Below are positions 10,930 through 22,019 of a DNA stretch of 64,000 nt, in pieces (within the stretch, counting starts at the first letter, position 1; every line of letters begins with the position of its first letter). The notes under the pieces were generated by a model. The model saw only the letters and a program-made list of their open reading frames with translations. It did no database searches and had not been told where the DNA came from. Position numbers and translations under genes: made by a program. Location of the stretch: contig JAMJFZ010003581.1 in assembly GCA_026225945.1 (NCBI GenBank), positions 4,466,501 to 4,530,500 of the forward strand, given 5' to 3'. Source of the stretch: Cricetomys ansorgei (lineage: Eukaryota; Chordata; Mammalia; Rodentia; Nesomyidae).

Positions 10930-11212
10930 GAGATCCAGACTAGCAAGATAGCTCAGGGTTAAAAGTACTTCTTTTATAAACCTGACGATCTGAGTTTGGT
11001 CCTTGAACCCATGTAAAAAAGATGGATTAGATAGCTTGTATCTCTAATCCCAGCATGCCAATAGGGAGATGGGAGGTAGAGGTGGAGGAATTGCCTGGTA
11101 GCTTGTGGACAGGCCACCTAAGCCTGTCAGAAACAAGAGAAAACTGATTCACGAAAGTTGTCCTCTGACTTCCACTCATGTACCATTCGTTACATACATG
11201 TGCACACATACT
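10930..11212 (+). repeat. RSINE1-like composite SINE, sense
   Basis: AGCAAGATAGCTCAGGGTTA (tRNA-like head), GACGATCTGAGTTTGGTCC (box B), TCTAATCCCAGCATGCC (B1-like insert) and GTTGTCCTCTGACTTCCAC (tail) in order. Confidence 0.7.
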
Positions 11213-12129
11213 CTAATAGTTGTAGTTAGGAATAAAGGAATTGAGACCCCAGAATAACTGTGGAGATACGTATCATCTTGATCTGGCTGTATCTGCCTGA
11301 AGTGAGGCATAGAGATTTAGAGAGTTTAGAGATTTCAGTCTTGCTAACTTAGAACTTGAATGGCAATCAGAGCGACACCCAGATATATAGAGTTAGACTA
11401 TTTTAGGACAGTCTGAGTGTAGAGGAACTTAGACTTTAAGGTTTACCTGAGGCTTCACCCCATTGATGGTGATTATTGAGTTGGAGGCCAATTCTGTTTA
11501 GGGACAGCATCAGGTGCTCTGGTCTGAGGGTCTTTTAATCCTGAAGGCAGTAAGCCCTCTAGTGTTTTGTCATGTCACATCGAGGGCAAGAAGCTTTAAG
11601 AGTACACCCAGTATTTGGTACTTTCTCTTCCAGTGATCGATCTGATCTGCTTACAGATTTAATATTAATTTGTCAGTATATTTCCTCTTGGAGAGGAGTT
11701 AGTGGGAGATCTTGTTAGCCAATAAAGCTGCAAGAAGTTCTGTATGCCCCTTACTCTCATAGTCTCCTGTCTTATGGTATTAACCACTTTTTGTCCTAAA
11801 CTGTGTTCTTCTTGGAGGTCCTGGTTATAGAAAACAGAATCCTGCTATCTTTTGTAGGCCATCAGTAGTGATTTCAGGTCTCAATGATAATATTTGTAAT
11901 TTCCTTCTAATGCTAAGAGCAGATTGAGTAAGGAATCTGTCTCCGAAAAGGATCTTGCCCTCAAAGGAGTGAGGATTAGTTGGAATGTACTTGTTACATT
12001 TTAGGTTTTCTAAAACAACAGTAGGTTTTCATCGGTCAGTAGTTGTCAGTTAGTGGTTGTATTTCTCTAACATCTAACTTAAATTGTCTGGTTATATTGT
12101 ATAAATCTGGGTGGTATTTTTGCAAATTT

Positions 12130-12295
12130 TAATTTTTACTTACGTGTAAATGTGTGTGTATGCAGAACCCATGGAGGCCAGGAGAGGGAGTCAGAACTCT
12201 AGGGAGCTGGGAGTTTACAGCCATCTGACTTGGGTGTTAGGAACTGAACTGAAAAACAGGAAGCAATTACACAGAGATATCTCTCCAGTCTTAAA
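12130..12295 (-). repeat. B3-like SINE, antisense, diverged
   Basis: CCCATGGAGGCCAGGAGAGG, GGGAGTTTACAGCCATCTGA and ATCTCTCCAGTC in B3 reverse order. Confidence 0.65.
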
Positions 12296-13361
12296 TCACA
12301 AAAGAGGTAGAAAAGTCAGTCTCTAAGGTAAAATTAATTTCTCTCAAGGCTTTGGGATCAATTTATCCTAGATTATCAAATTTGGGATTAGATTATGAAG
12401 ATACATCTGAGGAGAATCAATAGGAACTGAAGAAGAATTTATCCACTGAAATACAGGAGGTCATAAAAAAGTATCCCTTCTGTTTGAGCCTTACCAAAAT
12501 GTGGTGAACAATTGGGACATCTCCCATTTGCTTTTGAGCATGAGAATCAGATGTAGCATGTATTACCCAATTCTAGAGTTGCCCGTAGCTGTTGGCAATC
12601 AAATTTTACCTTTGTAATTTTTGTACATAGTAGAGGTACGATTGCCCCTTTCAGATATGGCATAATTTTTGATTTATTTTTTTCCTATAAGGCTCTGGAG
12701 AGATGTGGAAGAAACCCAAAAAGAAATAGCTGCTTAGCCTGGCTATAGTATATTGAAGGCTAATGCTCACAGGGGGATCTTTAAGCTAGTATATTATAAA
12801 AAATACATGACTTAAAAATCAGAGGAACATTTACATCCGGTATTAGTGCTTTAATCTGATACAAGAAACTCATGGCAGTAGGGACACCAAAAGTACATTT
12901 TGTGACTGTAGTCACCCTATTTTGAAAAAGACTTCTGAATTTCATTATATGTATATGATGGAAGTACAAGTGGATCAAGATTGAGTGACCTCAGGTATAT
13001 AGTCCTGAAAATATGAAAGTGAGATCTTGTAGCTAAGAGAAGTGTATACATTGAGGAAACCTGTAAGTGTAAAGGAACAGGGAACACATGATCTCAATCC
13101 TAGCGGGAAAGTCTATGACTTACCATGATGAAAATGAAGAAATTCAGTTGCAACTTGATGGGAACACTAAAATATGTACCAGGATCTTGCCCTGGACTTC
13201 CCTTGCTGCAGAGTCCCTGTGATCTCTGTTGAAAGAATTCAGACAGGACACACATAGTGCAGACAATAGCTAGAGTTTATTGAAGCTTGAGCTCTATCAA
13301 GGGCTGAGAGTAGGCAATGGCCGGAGTCTGTTTGCTCAGTGAACGGCAGTGTGATTTGAGA

Positions 13362-13573
13362 CAGTGGTTCTCAATGTTAGTAACACTGTGGCCCTTTAAT
13401 TCCTCATGTTGTGGTGACCCCAACTATAAAATTATTTTTGTTGTTGCTTCATACCTGTACTTTTGCTACTGTTATGAATGTAAATACCTAATATGCAGAT
13501 AATCTTAGGCGACCCCTGTGAAAGGGTCCTTTGACCCTCAAAGGGGTTGTAACCCACAGGTCGAGAACCACTG
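13362..13573 (-). mobile_element. Small hAT-Charlie-type transposon relic (URR1-like)
   Basis: 212 bases bounded by CAGTGGTTCTCAA and by CGAGAACCACTG, which are inverted terminal repeats of the hAT-Charlie type. Interior blocks CCTCATGTTGTGGTGACCCC and GACCCCTGTGAAAGGGTCC match a common rodent non-autonomous element. No transposase and no intact 8-base target duplication is visible. The strand is nominal. Confidence 0.75.
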
Positions 13574-14087
13574 AGAGCAGTTGCCCAAGCCAGGAATGTA
13601 GGTATCATCTTTAACTCTTTTCTTATCTGAATCAGAGCTGATGAATTTTCAAGATTCCCAGTATTTTGATTATTTTCTGAATCTTTCAAGCTATGTCTGC
13701 TCTGTCATTGACTAAGGGCATATTTTGCTGTCAGTCACACCTACTTGCCATGAGCTTGCCTTGTTTAACCTACACTTGCATGGCATGTGTTGGTTTTTCT
13801 TATTGTGGAAATGGTCAGCACTGCTCCGCAGTCTTTGTAGTCTATTTCAGAGCCCTGTATCATATACCTTCTCCTGCCTCACTGTTCTTAGTCTTTATGA
13901 CTCTTAAGACCTTCAGTTTCGTGCTTCAGCTACATAGTGTCATCTTTGCTTCTCAGAAGTTTTACACTCGCTGTGTATTGTCTTCCAATCAGCTTGTTCA
14001 TATTGTGTCTCCTGCGTTCCTTCCCTGTGCTCTGCAGCCTCTTACCCACTCATTTGCCTTAGTAGAAGAAATCAGTTCTATCCTTCT

Positions 14088-14170
14088 AACATGTGGATTC
14101 TGAGAGTTGAACTCAGGTTGTCAGGGTTGGCGACTGGCATCTTTTTCACCTGAGCCATCTCACCAACCCC
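14088..14170 (-). repeat. RSINE1-like fragment, antisense
   Basis: GAGTTGAACTCAGGTTGTCA then GAGCCATCTCACCAACCCC. Confidence 0.6.
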
Positions 14171-15268
14171 GAGGTCATTTTGTGAAGTTGCCTGACTTGC
14201 CTTTCCGCTGCAGAATCTTAGGTGAACTAACGTTTAGTGATTTTGGGTGGTGAGACAGAAGCTGAAGCCAGGACTGAGGTCACTTCCAGGGTTGCCTCTT
14301 ATACTGAGCTTTCAATCCTTGAACATGGCATGACTTCATGTTTCTGTGGTTTTTTTGTTTCTTATAGTAAAATTCCATACACTTTCCTAGGATGATTCAT
14401 TTTATTATACCTGTGAATTAGAGGAGGGAACCATTAAATTAAAACTTACAGGTTAGAATCTACATGCCATTGGTTTGTGTAAGACCCATGTTGTAAGGTT
14501 GCTAGAAATGGCTAGGAAACAATTAAGAATATTAAATGGCATGTAAAATACATGAAAATTAAAAGATACTCCCTCTTATTTTTTAAATAGGGTCTCATGT
14601 AGTCAAGTTGACCTTGAATCCACTGTGTCTCATGTAGTATAAGAGGACCTTGAACTGATTATATTGCGGCTAACTCTCAAGAGCTAGGGTTCTGTGTGTA
14701 TTCAATTTGAGTTTATGGATTTTTTTTAAGAATATGTCTGGGTTTAAGTGTATGACTGCATTTGAATTATATATGATAGAATTAATATTGGAAAGAGATT
14801 ATGTGGCCTAATACCCATAAATATTTAGTATATAGTGCTTTGTAGAAAACGTTTGTGCACCCTTGACTTAAAACTATTGTGTTATTTTTTTGTATTTTCT
14901 GTGTTTATGTGATCCTAATTTTAGGATTTTCTTGTGTATGCTAGAGTGAGGGTGAGGGAGGGTTGTAGCAGACTTACACTATGTCATGGTTGGCCAAAGT
15001 ATCTGTGTTCTTCAGATATATTTGAGCAGAAGAAAAATTTGAGAAGTATTAAGTCATGGTTTATTTAGTAACCACTGTAGTAGCTAAGTCTTGGCATCTT
15101 AAGAGAAGCCAAGAATAGCAAGGCTATTGCCTCAAGTTTTAGTTAGCCTTGGTTGGCTACATATTAAGTTCTAGGCTAGCCTAAGCTACATTAAAAAAAT
15201 TGATTTAAGAATGTAACTTGAATAAGATACACTTAAGTTTTCTTTTTTACTGATTTCCTCTTTTGTAG

Positions 15269-15422
15269 GAAATTAAGCGAGAGACAGAACCCAAGGACGA
15301 CAATTTGCCCATCAAACGGGAAAGGCATGGAAATGTAGCAAGTCTTGTACAGCGAATCAGCACTTATGGACTTCCAGCTGGAGGAATTCAGCCACATCCA
15401 CAAATCAAAACTATTAAGAAGA
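15269..15422 (+). CDS. Cd2ap: CD2AP exon 3: linker between SH3-A and SH3-B
   Basis: 154 bases encoding residues 56-106 plus the first base of codon 107. The segment starts [11 protein letters not shown] and contains [16 protein letters not shown]. It has no globular domain; it is the basic/polar linker joining the first two SH3 domains and is well conserved in CD2AP. The acceptor is CTCTTTTGTAG. The donor A/GTATGT leaves one base over, matched by the AG start of exon 4 to make Lys107. Confidence 0.97.
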
Positions 15423-15924
15423 GTATGTAAACAATTCCTTTCATACTTAGCTATGCCAAAATATGATATTTATGACTGCTCATAAACTCAGAAAGATGAG
15501 TTCAGTCTTCTGCAGCCAACTGCAGTGACTCCAAGTTACTCTCATGTACTAATGATTGGCACAGAGAGTCAGTTTTTATGCTTGGTCTTGTGGAATCAGT
15601 AACGTTGATAATCCAGCCTGTGTAATTGGTAGCCATATACAGGAATTACAAATGAAGATGTCATATTTATCTCTTACAGTCTCTGAATGAATAACACACT
15701 GCTTGTATTTAATAGCACTTACTAGGATGTTGAGGTTTCTGCTGGTCTGAAATGTCTGATAGTTTTTTTCTTTTTTTCCTTTTCTTTTGAAGTAGGTATT
15801 GCTATGTAGCTCATGTTATCCTCAGATGTGATTCTCCTGCTCTGGCAAGTTCTTGTCTGTAAATAAGTCAGGGGAAAAAAATTAACACAAAGTACCATAT
15901 TTATTTAAATTGTTTCAGTTCATT

Positions 15925-16070
15925 ATGTGTGTGGGTGTTAAGTGTGGAGATCAGAGGACCACTTTGTGGAGTTGGTGCTCCCCCAGCTTTACACTCGCTG
16001 TAAAGATTGAGCCTAGGGCACCAGGCTTGAACAACAAGCACTGTATTCACTGAGTTATCTTACCAGCCTT
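15925..16070 (-). repeat. RSINE1-like SINE, antisense
   Basis: GTGGAGATCAGAGGACCACT, GATTGAGCCTAGGGCACCAG and GAGTTATCTTACCAGCC. Confidence 0.6.
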
Positions 16071-16088
16071 ACACAGTTTGTGTTTTGC

Positions 16089-17165
16089 TTTTTTTTTTTT
16101 TTTTTTGTTTTTTTTTTTTGATATTTTTATTTAATTACAACGTTTTTCCCTTCTTTTTCCTCGCTCCAAACCTTCCTATATGCCTGCCTTCCCTGATTTC
16201 TTCAAATTCATGGCCTCTGTTTTCATTGTTATTGTATTGCATGCATGTATTTTTATATACATACATATTCCTAAATATAACCTGTTGAATTTACCTAATA
16301 CTACTTGTATGTATGTTTTCAGGGCTGACCATTTGGTATTGGACAGTCAGTTTGTGTGTGCTTTTCCCCGGGGGGGACCACCTGTCCCACCCCCAGCATT
16401 ACTCAGTTGCCTGTAATTATTTTTGTAGGGTTGAGCCTGGTAGACTTTTCTCTATCCTGTTTGGTCATCCAGTTTGGCATGTCCGTTGGTGTCATCCTTG
16501 TCCTTGTGCAGCTCATGTTTGGATGGTCATGTTGGTGAGACTTCATAGGTATAGGTTCTGACATTACTGGAAGACACAGACTCACAGCAAACTCCCTGAT
16601 CCTTTGGCTCTTACAGTCTTTCTGCAATATTTCCTGAGCCTTACATCCTCTAGTGTTTCATACATGAATCCATTGGAACTGTATTCCACAACTCTGCATT
16701 TCGATTGGCTGTGATTTTCTGTAGTGGTCTCTGACTATTGCAAAGAGAAGTTTCCTTAGTGAGGGGTAAAGATTACACTTATCTGTGGGTATAAGGACAA
16801 ATGTTTATAGTCAAATGTTTACAGTAAAAAAAAAAAGTGATCATAGGCCATAAAAGAGATCAAATTTCTACAATTTAAAATATGTTAGAACAATAATCCT
16901 ATAGGTGTATGTAGTGGCAGCACACATATCCTTGCTGCCAATCAACAGCTCTCTAGTTGGACTTCTAACCCATTTGTAACCCATTCCAGCCCATTGTTAG
17001 GGATTATGTTGGTCTAGTAAATTAGTGGTAGTAGATTTTCTTTCAATAATCATGATTTCAACTAGCACTGAGTAGTCAGGTTTCCAGTACCAGGCATGAC
17101 ATCCCTCTTGGGTTACAAATCGGTTGGAAGTCTAATTAAACATTGGTTGCTTTTATGGCCTAAGA
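16089..17165 (-). mobile_element. Rodent LINE-1 3'UTR relic, antisense, with tail
   Basis: Begins with the reversed poly(A) tail, two T runs at 16089-16106 and 16108-16119. Then come blocks recognisable as rodent LINE-1 3'UTR in reverse: AAATATAACCTGTTGAAT, GTATGTTTTCAGGGCTGACC, TTGGCATGTCCGTTGGTGTC and AGAAGTTTCCTTAGTGAGG. No ORF1 or ORF2 sequence is retained, so it is a 5'-truncated dead copy. Confidence 0.75.
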
Positions 17166-17440
17166 TCACTTAAATTTTTTTTTTTTTTGACTGTATTTAA
17201 GAGAGGTAACAATGCCGTTTTTAAAGACTGCCATTTAAAAATACGAGGCGTTAAATATAGTTAAACAATTACAATGTTTATGACAACAGATAGTAAATAT
17301 TTTAATATTTAAAAAAGTCCATGAAACTCCATATGATAGTTAAGTTTGATTTAATAAATAAATAGTGAGCACATTTAAAAATGCATATCCTTGCATCTAT
17401 TCATTCGCCCTTCCATTTATTTATTTAATCAGTCTATTTA

Positions 17441-17464
17441 GTGTGTGTGTGTGTGTGTGTGTGT
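17441..17464. repeat. GT dinucleotide microsatellite, 12 units
   Basis: Uninterrupted alternating GT, next to an antisense RSINE1-like fragment at about 17475-17585. Confidence 0.9.
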
Positions 17465-18854
17465 TTTATTCACTCAGAGCGCAACTTGTGAGAGTTCGTT
17501 CTCTCTATTAGATGGGTTCTGGGGATCAAACTCGGGCTGTAAGGCTTGGAGGGAAGTCCCTTTATCTGTTACACCTGACTGAGATTATTGAGATTATAGT
17601 ATCTTTGAAATTGTGGTCTATAACTTCCTTGTGAGATGAAGTGATTGGCAATAAGGACTTTTTTTTTTAATACAAGGGTGTTAATGCTTCTTTACAGGCC
17701 TCTTACTCTCATGGTGTGTTATTTTCCATGCCATTTGTCTATTAAATTAAAGCAAGATTTCTTGACACTAAGACCAATTAAAGGCTTTTTTTTCTTTGTG
17801 TTCCAGAAAAAATGTGATTCTCAGAGAATATTTGTGTATCACCTGTCCTGCTTTCAGCGGGACAGTTTTAGTCATTGTCTAGACTGTGAACTTTCTGGAG
17901 ACTAGTGACAAATAGTAGAAGTGTGTATTACAGAGCTGTACTCTTATATGGAATTTCATTGCTCTGAGAATTTTCAGATCAGTGGAAGAGTTATTTATGA
18001 TCCCTGCCCATTTTAAACTCTGTAATGTTTAATTCTGTGGTGCTGTAAAAGGACGTTTCTTCTTTAGCACAGGCTAGACAGAATTTCAAGACTATGGATA
18101 CTTTGGTTTTTACCTCCTGACAAGAAAGAGGTCCAGAATTAGTCCTGAAATTTGCTTTGAACTGTTGTCCTTATTACTTAGATTTCTACCTTTAGACCCA
18201 GATGACATGTGACCAAAAAAATCTTACTGTGATTAGGTTAGTTATGAAATTATGGTCTTTGATTATTTGGTTTATTTCTTTTTAAGATGTTCATTGATTA
18301 CATTTATTAATTATGTTGTGTGTGCACGTGCCACAGCAGATGGGAGGGGCTCAGTGTTAGTTTCTCAGCAGGCAGGCAGACAGGGAAAAGAGGCTCCAGT
18401 TAGATTAATGTACTTTTCACTTAAACTTGTGGATGGCCAACCTCTTGCTGCTTTTCCCTTTCTATTCCACCTCATGCTGGAGGGAACTATTTGGTGGGAC
18501 TTTTAGATATCCCCTCATGGGGGCTTCACGTGTGAAGAACCAGTTAGCTTTCATTTCTTTGCCTGGATTACCTAATCTTCCACAATAGCCCAAACCAGCC
18601 AGTTCTGAAAAAAAGAGAACTCATCCTGTCTCAAACATATACAAGTTTTGGATTCTGTATTCCCTCTCGCACTGGGAGAGGTGTGTCTTTCTTTTTGTGT
18701 GCTTTCCTGTGTGTGTGTGTATACACATATACATGCACTTGTACACTACTTGCCTGAATGCTGAGACCTTGCCTTTCTTGCCTTTTTATTCTTCAAATTG
18801 TTGGAGAAAAAAGAATCCATTCCTGAAACCCTAGACAATTTCATGATGAGAGAG

Positions 18855-18982
18855 CATCAGTTGCATGCAAAGGTCAGAGGACAGCTTGTGGGTCCTTCTA
18901 CCACGTGGGTGCTGGGGATTGAATTTAGGTTGCTGGGCTTGGCAGCAAGTGTGTTTACTTGCTGAGCCATCTTGCAAGCCCT
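18855..18982 (-). repeat. RSINE1-like SINE, antisense
   Basis: AAGGTCAGAGGACAGCTTGT, GGGGATTGAATTTAGGTTGC and GAGCCATCTTGCAAGCCC. Confidence 0.7.
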
Positions 18983-19004
18983 GATTTCCTTTCTTTTGTC
19001 CTTT

Positions 19005-19138
19005 GCTTTTTTTGAGATTGGGTCTCACTGTGTAGCTCTGGCTGGCTGTGTAGACCATGTTGTTGTCAAATTCATGGATGTCAGCCTGCCTTGTCTTCTT
19101 AGGTACTGGGATTAAGGGTGTGCACTGCAAGTCTGTCC
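19005..19138 (-). repeat. B1 SINE, antisense
   Basis: GAGATTGGGTCTCACTGTG, CTGTGTAGACCATGTTG and GGTACTGGGATTAAGGGTGT in B1 reverse order. Confidence 0.8.
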
Positions 19139-19639
19139 TAGTTTTATTTCTTCAAAGCATTATTTAAAAAAAAAATCAGATAAAATAATTCAGGAAGAGA
19201 GGGTATTTTAAGGTGTTGTTGCTTTATTTGGAGTCTCTTCTCTATTTTGTACTTCTCTATGTTGTTGCCTGTTGTAAGTTTATTTTTAGTTATGCTTAAA
19301 ATGGTTGTTTGGGGCACTGTTGGGTAAAGAAGGGCTACCTAGGTCTTGGTGATTTGTATTGTCTGCAGGTGTTGACTGCTTGATTGCTCATGATCTGCAC
19401 GTGGTATCAGAGGAGCTTAGGTATCAGTGAAGACTCCTGAAATGAGATGCTCAGGGTTCCACTGTCCAGCATGATGCTTGCCATGATAGTGTGGTTTATA
19501 CCTATGAATATGCCTCTTTGTCTTCCTTGATGAGCTGCCACAGTGGCAGGCAACAACTACAGTTGTCTGCATATATATGCTCCCTTTTTGGCAGGGAGGA
19601 GAGAGGGAGAACTCATTTAGATTAGATGTTGGGTGTGTG

Positions 19640-19852
19640 TTTCTTGTCTGTAGGGGCATGTGTGTTTGCCAGTTTGCATGTACATGAGTGTGTAGGCCAG
19701 AGAACAACCTTGTTTTATGAGAAAGTATATCTCTTGGGCCTAGAACTTGTGAAGTAGGGTAGGATGGCACCAGCAAGCCCCAGAAATCTTCCTGTTTCCA
19801 TCCACTTCCCTAGTGCTGAGACTACAAGTGCATGCTACCAAACCCAGCTTCT
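19640..19852 (-). repeat. Diverged SINE composite, antisense
   Basis: GTGTAGGCCAGAGAACAACC looks RSINE1-like; TAGTGCTGAGACTACAAGTG with CATGCTACCAAACCCAGC is a B1 head in reverse. Confidence 0.5.
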
Positions 19853-19929
19853 TTGAAAACATAGCTTCTGAGGATTGAACACAGCTCTTGTTTGTATGGC
19901 AAGGCGTAGATTTTTAAAAATTTTATTGT

Positions 19930-20142
19930 TTGAGATTAGTTTATTTTTATTTTATGTGTATGAATATTTTGCCTGCATGTATATCTGTACCGTTTGCATT
20001 CAGGGGCCACAGAGTCTAAAAGACGGTGTCGGATTTCCTGGAACTGGGGTTTCAGATATTAGCTTCCATGTGAGTGCTGGAACTAAACCTGAGTCCCTTG
20101 CAAGAACAGTCAGTACTTTAACTGTTGAATTGTTTCTCTATC
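19930..20142 (-). repeat. B3 SINE, antisense
   Basis: TTTTGCCTGCATGTATATCT, TTTCCTGGAACTGGGGTTTC and CTTGCAAGAACAGTCAGTAC in B3 reverse order. Confidence 0.8.
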
Positions 20143-20149
20143 CCCTTAA

Positions 20150-20338
20150 TTTTTATTTTGTGTATTTTATTATGTGTACAAGTGCTTGCCTGCATGCATG
20201 TCTGTGTACCATATGTGTGCTTGGTGCCTGTGGAGTCAGAAGAGGACATTGACTCCTTAGGACTTGGAGTTCGTCTGTGAATTGCCATGTGGGTGATGAG
20301 AATTGAGCCTAGGTCCTCTCCATCTCTTCAGCTCTTTT
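20150..20338 (-). repeat. B3 SINE, antisense
   Basis: TGCCTGTGGAGTCAGAAGAG, GACTTGGAGTTCGTCTGTGA and CTAGGTCCTCTCCATCTC. Tandem neighbour of the B3 at 19930-20142, independently diverged. Confidence 0.75.
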
Positions 20339-21217
20339 CATAGATCCATAGATTCAAGAATGAAGTAATTATAATGGTTACCTAGCCTGTCTCTTCTGTG
20401 GCTCAGAAAGCAGTGATTGCTATAGTTCAGGAGATAAATAGGCACCGATAACTGTACTGAAATGCAAGCTTCCCCTAACTTCTGAGCCAGTACTACTTCT
20501 TTTGCAGTGTGGTGTCCTTTACTAAGTTTCTTTGGGGATGCTTGTAGTCATTGATAACAGTGGAATCCTGCCTATCTAGAGGCTGCCCAGCTTTTTCCTC
20601 GTGGTTGACTTGCACTGAAGCCATTGAGATGGTTAGTTCTTTCTAGCTGGCACCTTAGTAATCAAAGACTTTTTTGGGTTGTTGCACTTGGGTTGTTAAA
20701 CTTACACAAAGAATTACTAGGCTACAAAGGAGTTGGTATTGGTGTACTTGAACCATGCAGAGGTCATCATATTTTGCCAATAGTAACACAGAAAACATTA
20801 CGTAGGCATTATTAGCTGTTTCAGACAACTGGCTAACCTTGCACAAGAAAGTATGTTCCACCAGTTCAGTGCTTAAACCCGTATATGCCCAGTAAAACAC
20901 CAAAATAGAAACAAGATTAAATACTCGATTCTTCATTTCAACCTAGGAAAACCAATCTTCCCCCTTCACACCTCCCCCCACCTTTGTAGCTTAGGCTTGC
21001 CTGATACTCATTTTTAACGCAAGTGAGCCTCAGAATCATAATCATCCTCCTCCTTCAGCCCAAGAGTAGGACATCAGAATACCCCATCTCTGAGTATATG
21101 TACCTGAGCATGGGGTGGGGAGGTAGTTGGTCTTTTCTTTCTCTGCCTTCTCCCCCCACCCCCAGCTGACTGAGAATGTTACAGCAGTAGATTGCAGATG
21201 GAGCTAGGGAGTTACTA

Positions 21218-21412
21218 CTTTTTTATTGCTGTAATAAAATACCACAATCACAGGCAAATTAAGAATGAGTTTATTTTGGCTTAGAATTCTAGAGGGATAT
21301 GACTTTACCATAGCAGGGAGGCATGGCAGCTGGAACAGGAAGCTGAGAACTCACATCTTAACTGTGAGCATGAAATTAAGACAGTGAACTGGAATTAGGG
21401 TGAGCCTTCCTA
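21218..21412 (+). repeat. Unassigned rodent repeat (TCTATTGCTG class), copy 3
   Basis: TTATTGCTGTAATAAAATAC with CACAATCACAGGCAAATTAA and GGGAGGCATGGCAGCTGGAA matches the other copies at low identity. Confidence 0.5.
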
Positions 21413-22019
21413 CCTTGGTGGCAAGTATTTTGACCTGCTGAGCCACTTTGCTGGCTCTCAGTATCACTTTCAAAGGAAAAGGCAAGAGATTAAACTCTAG
21501 TACAGGAAAGAATAGGGAATTTATGTTTACTGCCCAAAGCTGTTAATGGCTAACCTACACTGAAGATGGAGATATTGAGACAAGAATCTATCCCATTTTT
21601 CTCTAGTCCTACCTTGAGGAAATCTATATGCTTCCACTTCATTTTCTGGTTTGTGACCAGTTGATTTGTGCATTGATGACAGTGGGGAGTTGAAATTGTC
21701 CCTGTTGTTACTGTGTCAAAGCCTGTTTCATTTGATGTCCTTTTGGCACTCAACTCCTGTTTATTTTATTTGAGACAGGATCTTAAGTACTCTTGCTAAA
21801 CTTTGAACCCTGCCTGGCCATTATTGATAAATCTTTGTTAGTCCAATAGGGTTATCCTTAAACGTGACATGGCATTTTTCTCTTGTGGGTTTTAAGACTG
21901 CTTCTGCTGTCCTTTTGACAGGTTACATATAACACATTTCTGGCTGTTGGGGGTTATATAGCAATCCTGACCCTGATTGTACATGCTTTTCCCAAGATTA
22001 GAGAATTTTTCTGCTATTT

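Larger units (their letters stand above)
8557..15268 (+). other. Cd2ap: Intron 2, no coding content
   Basis: 6.7 kb. It contains a pyrimidine-rich tract, several antisense B1 and B3 copies, an old LINE-1 relic, an RSINE1-like composite and a small hAT-type relic. Unique AT-rich stretches about 11220-12120, 12300-13220 and 13590-14080 show nothing I recognise. Confidence 0.85.

Noticed and set aside
13693..14103. Open frame of 136 codons on the + strand in intron 2
   Set aside because: No recognisable domain, no Kozak support or splice context, composition like AT-rich intron, and an overlapping open frame in another phase. Treated as chance.
19417..20252. Open frames of 119 and 125 codons
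   Set aside because: They are translations of antisense B3 and composite SINE sequence.
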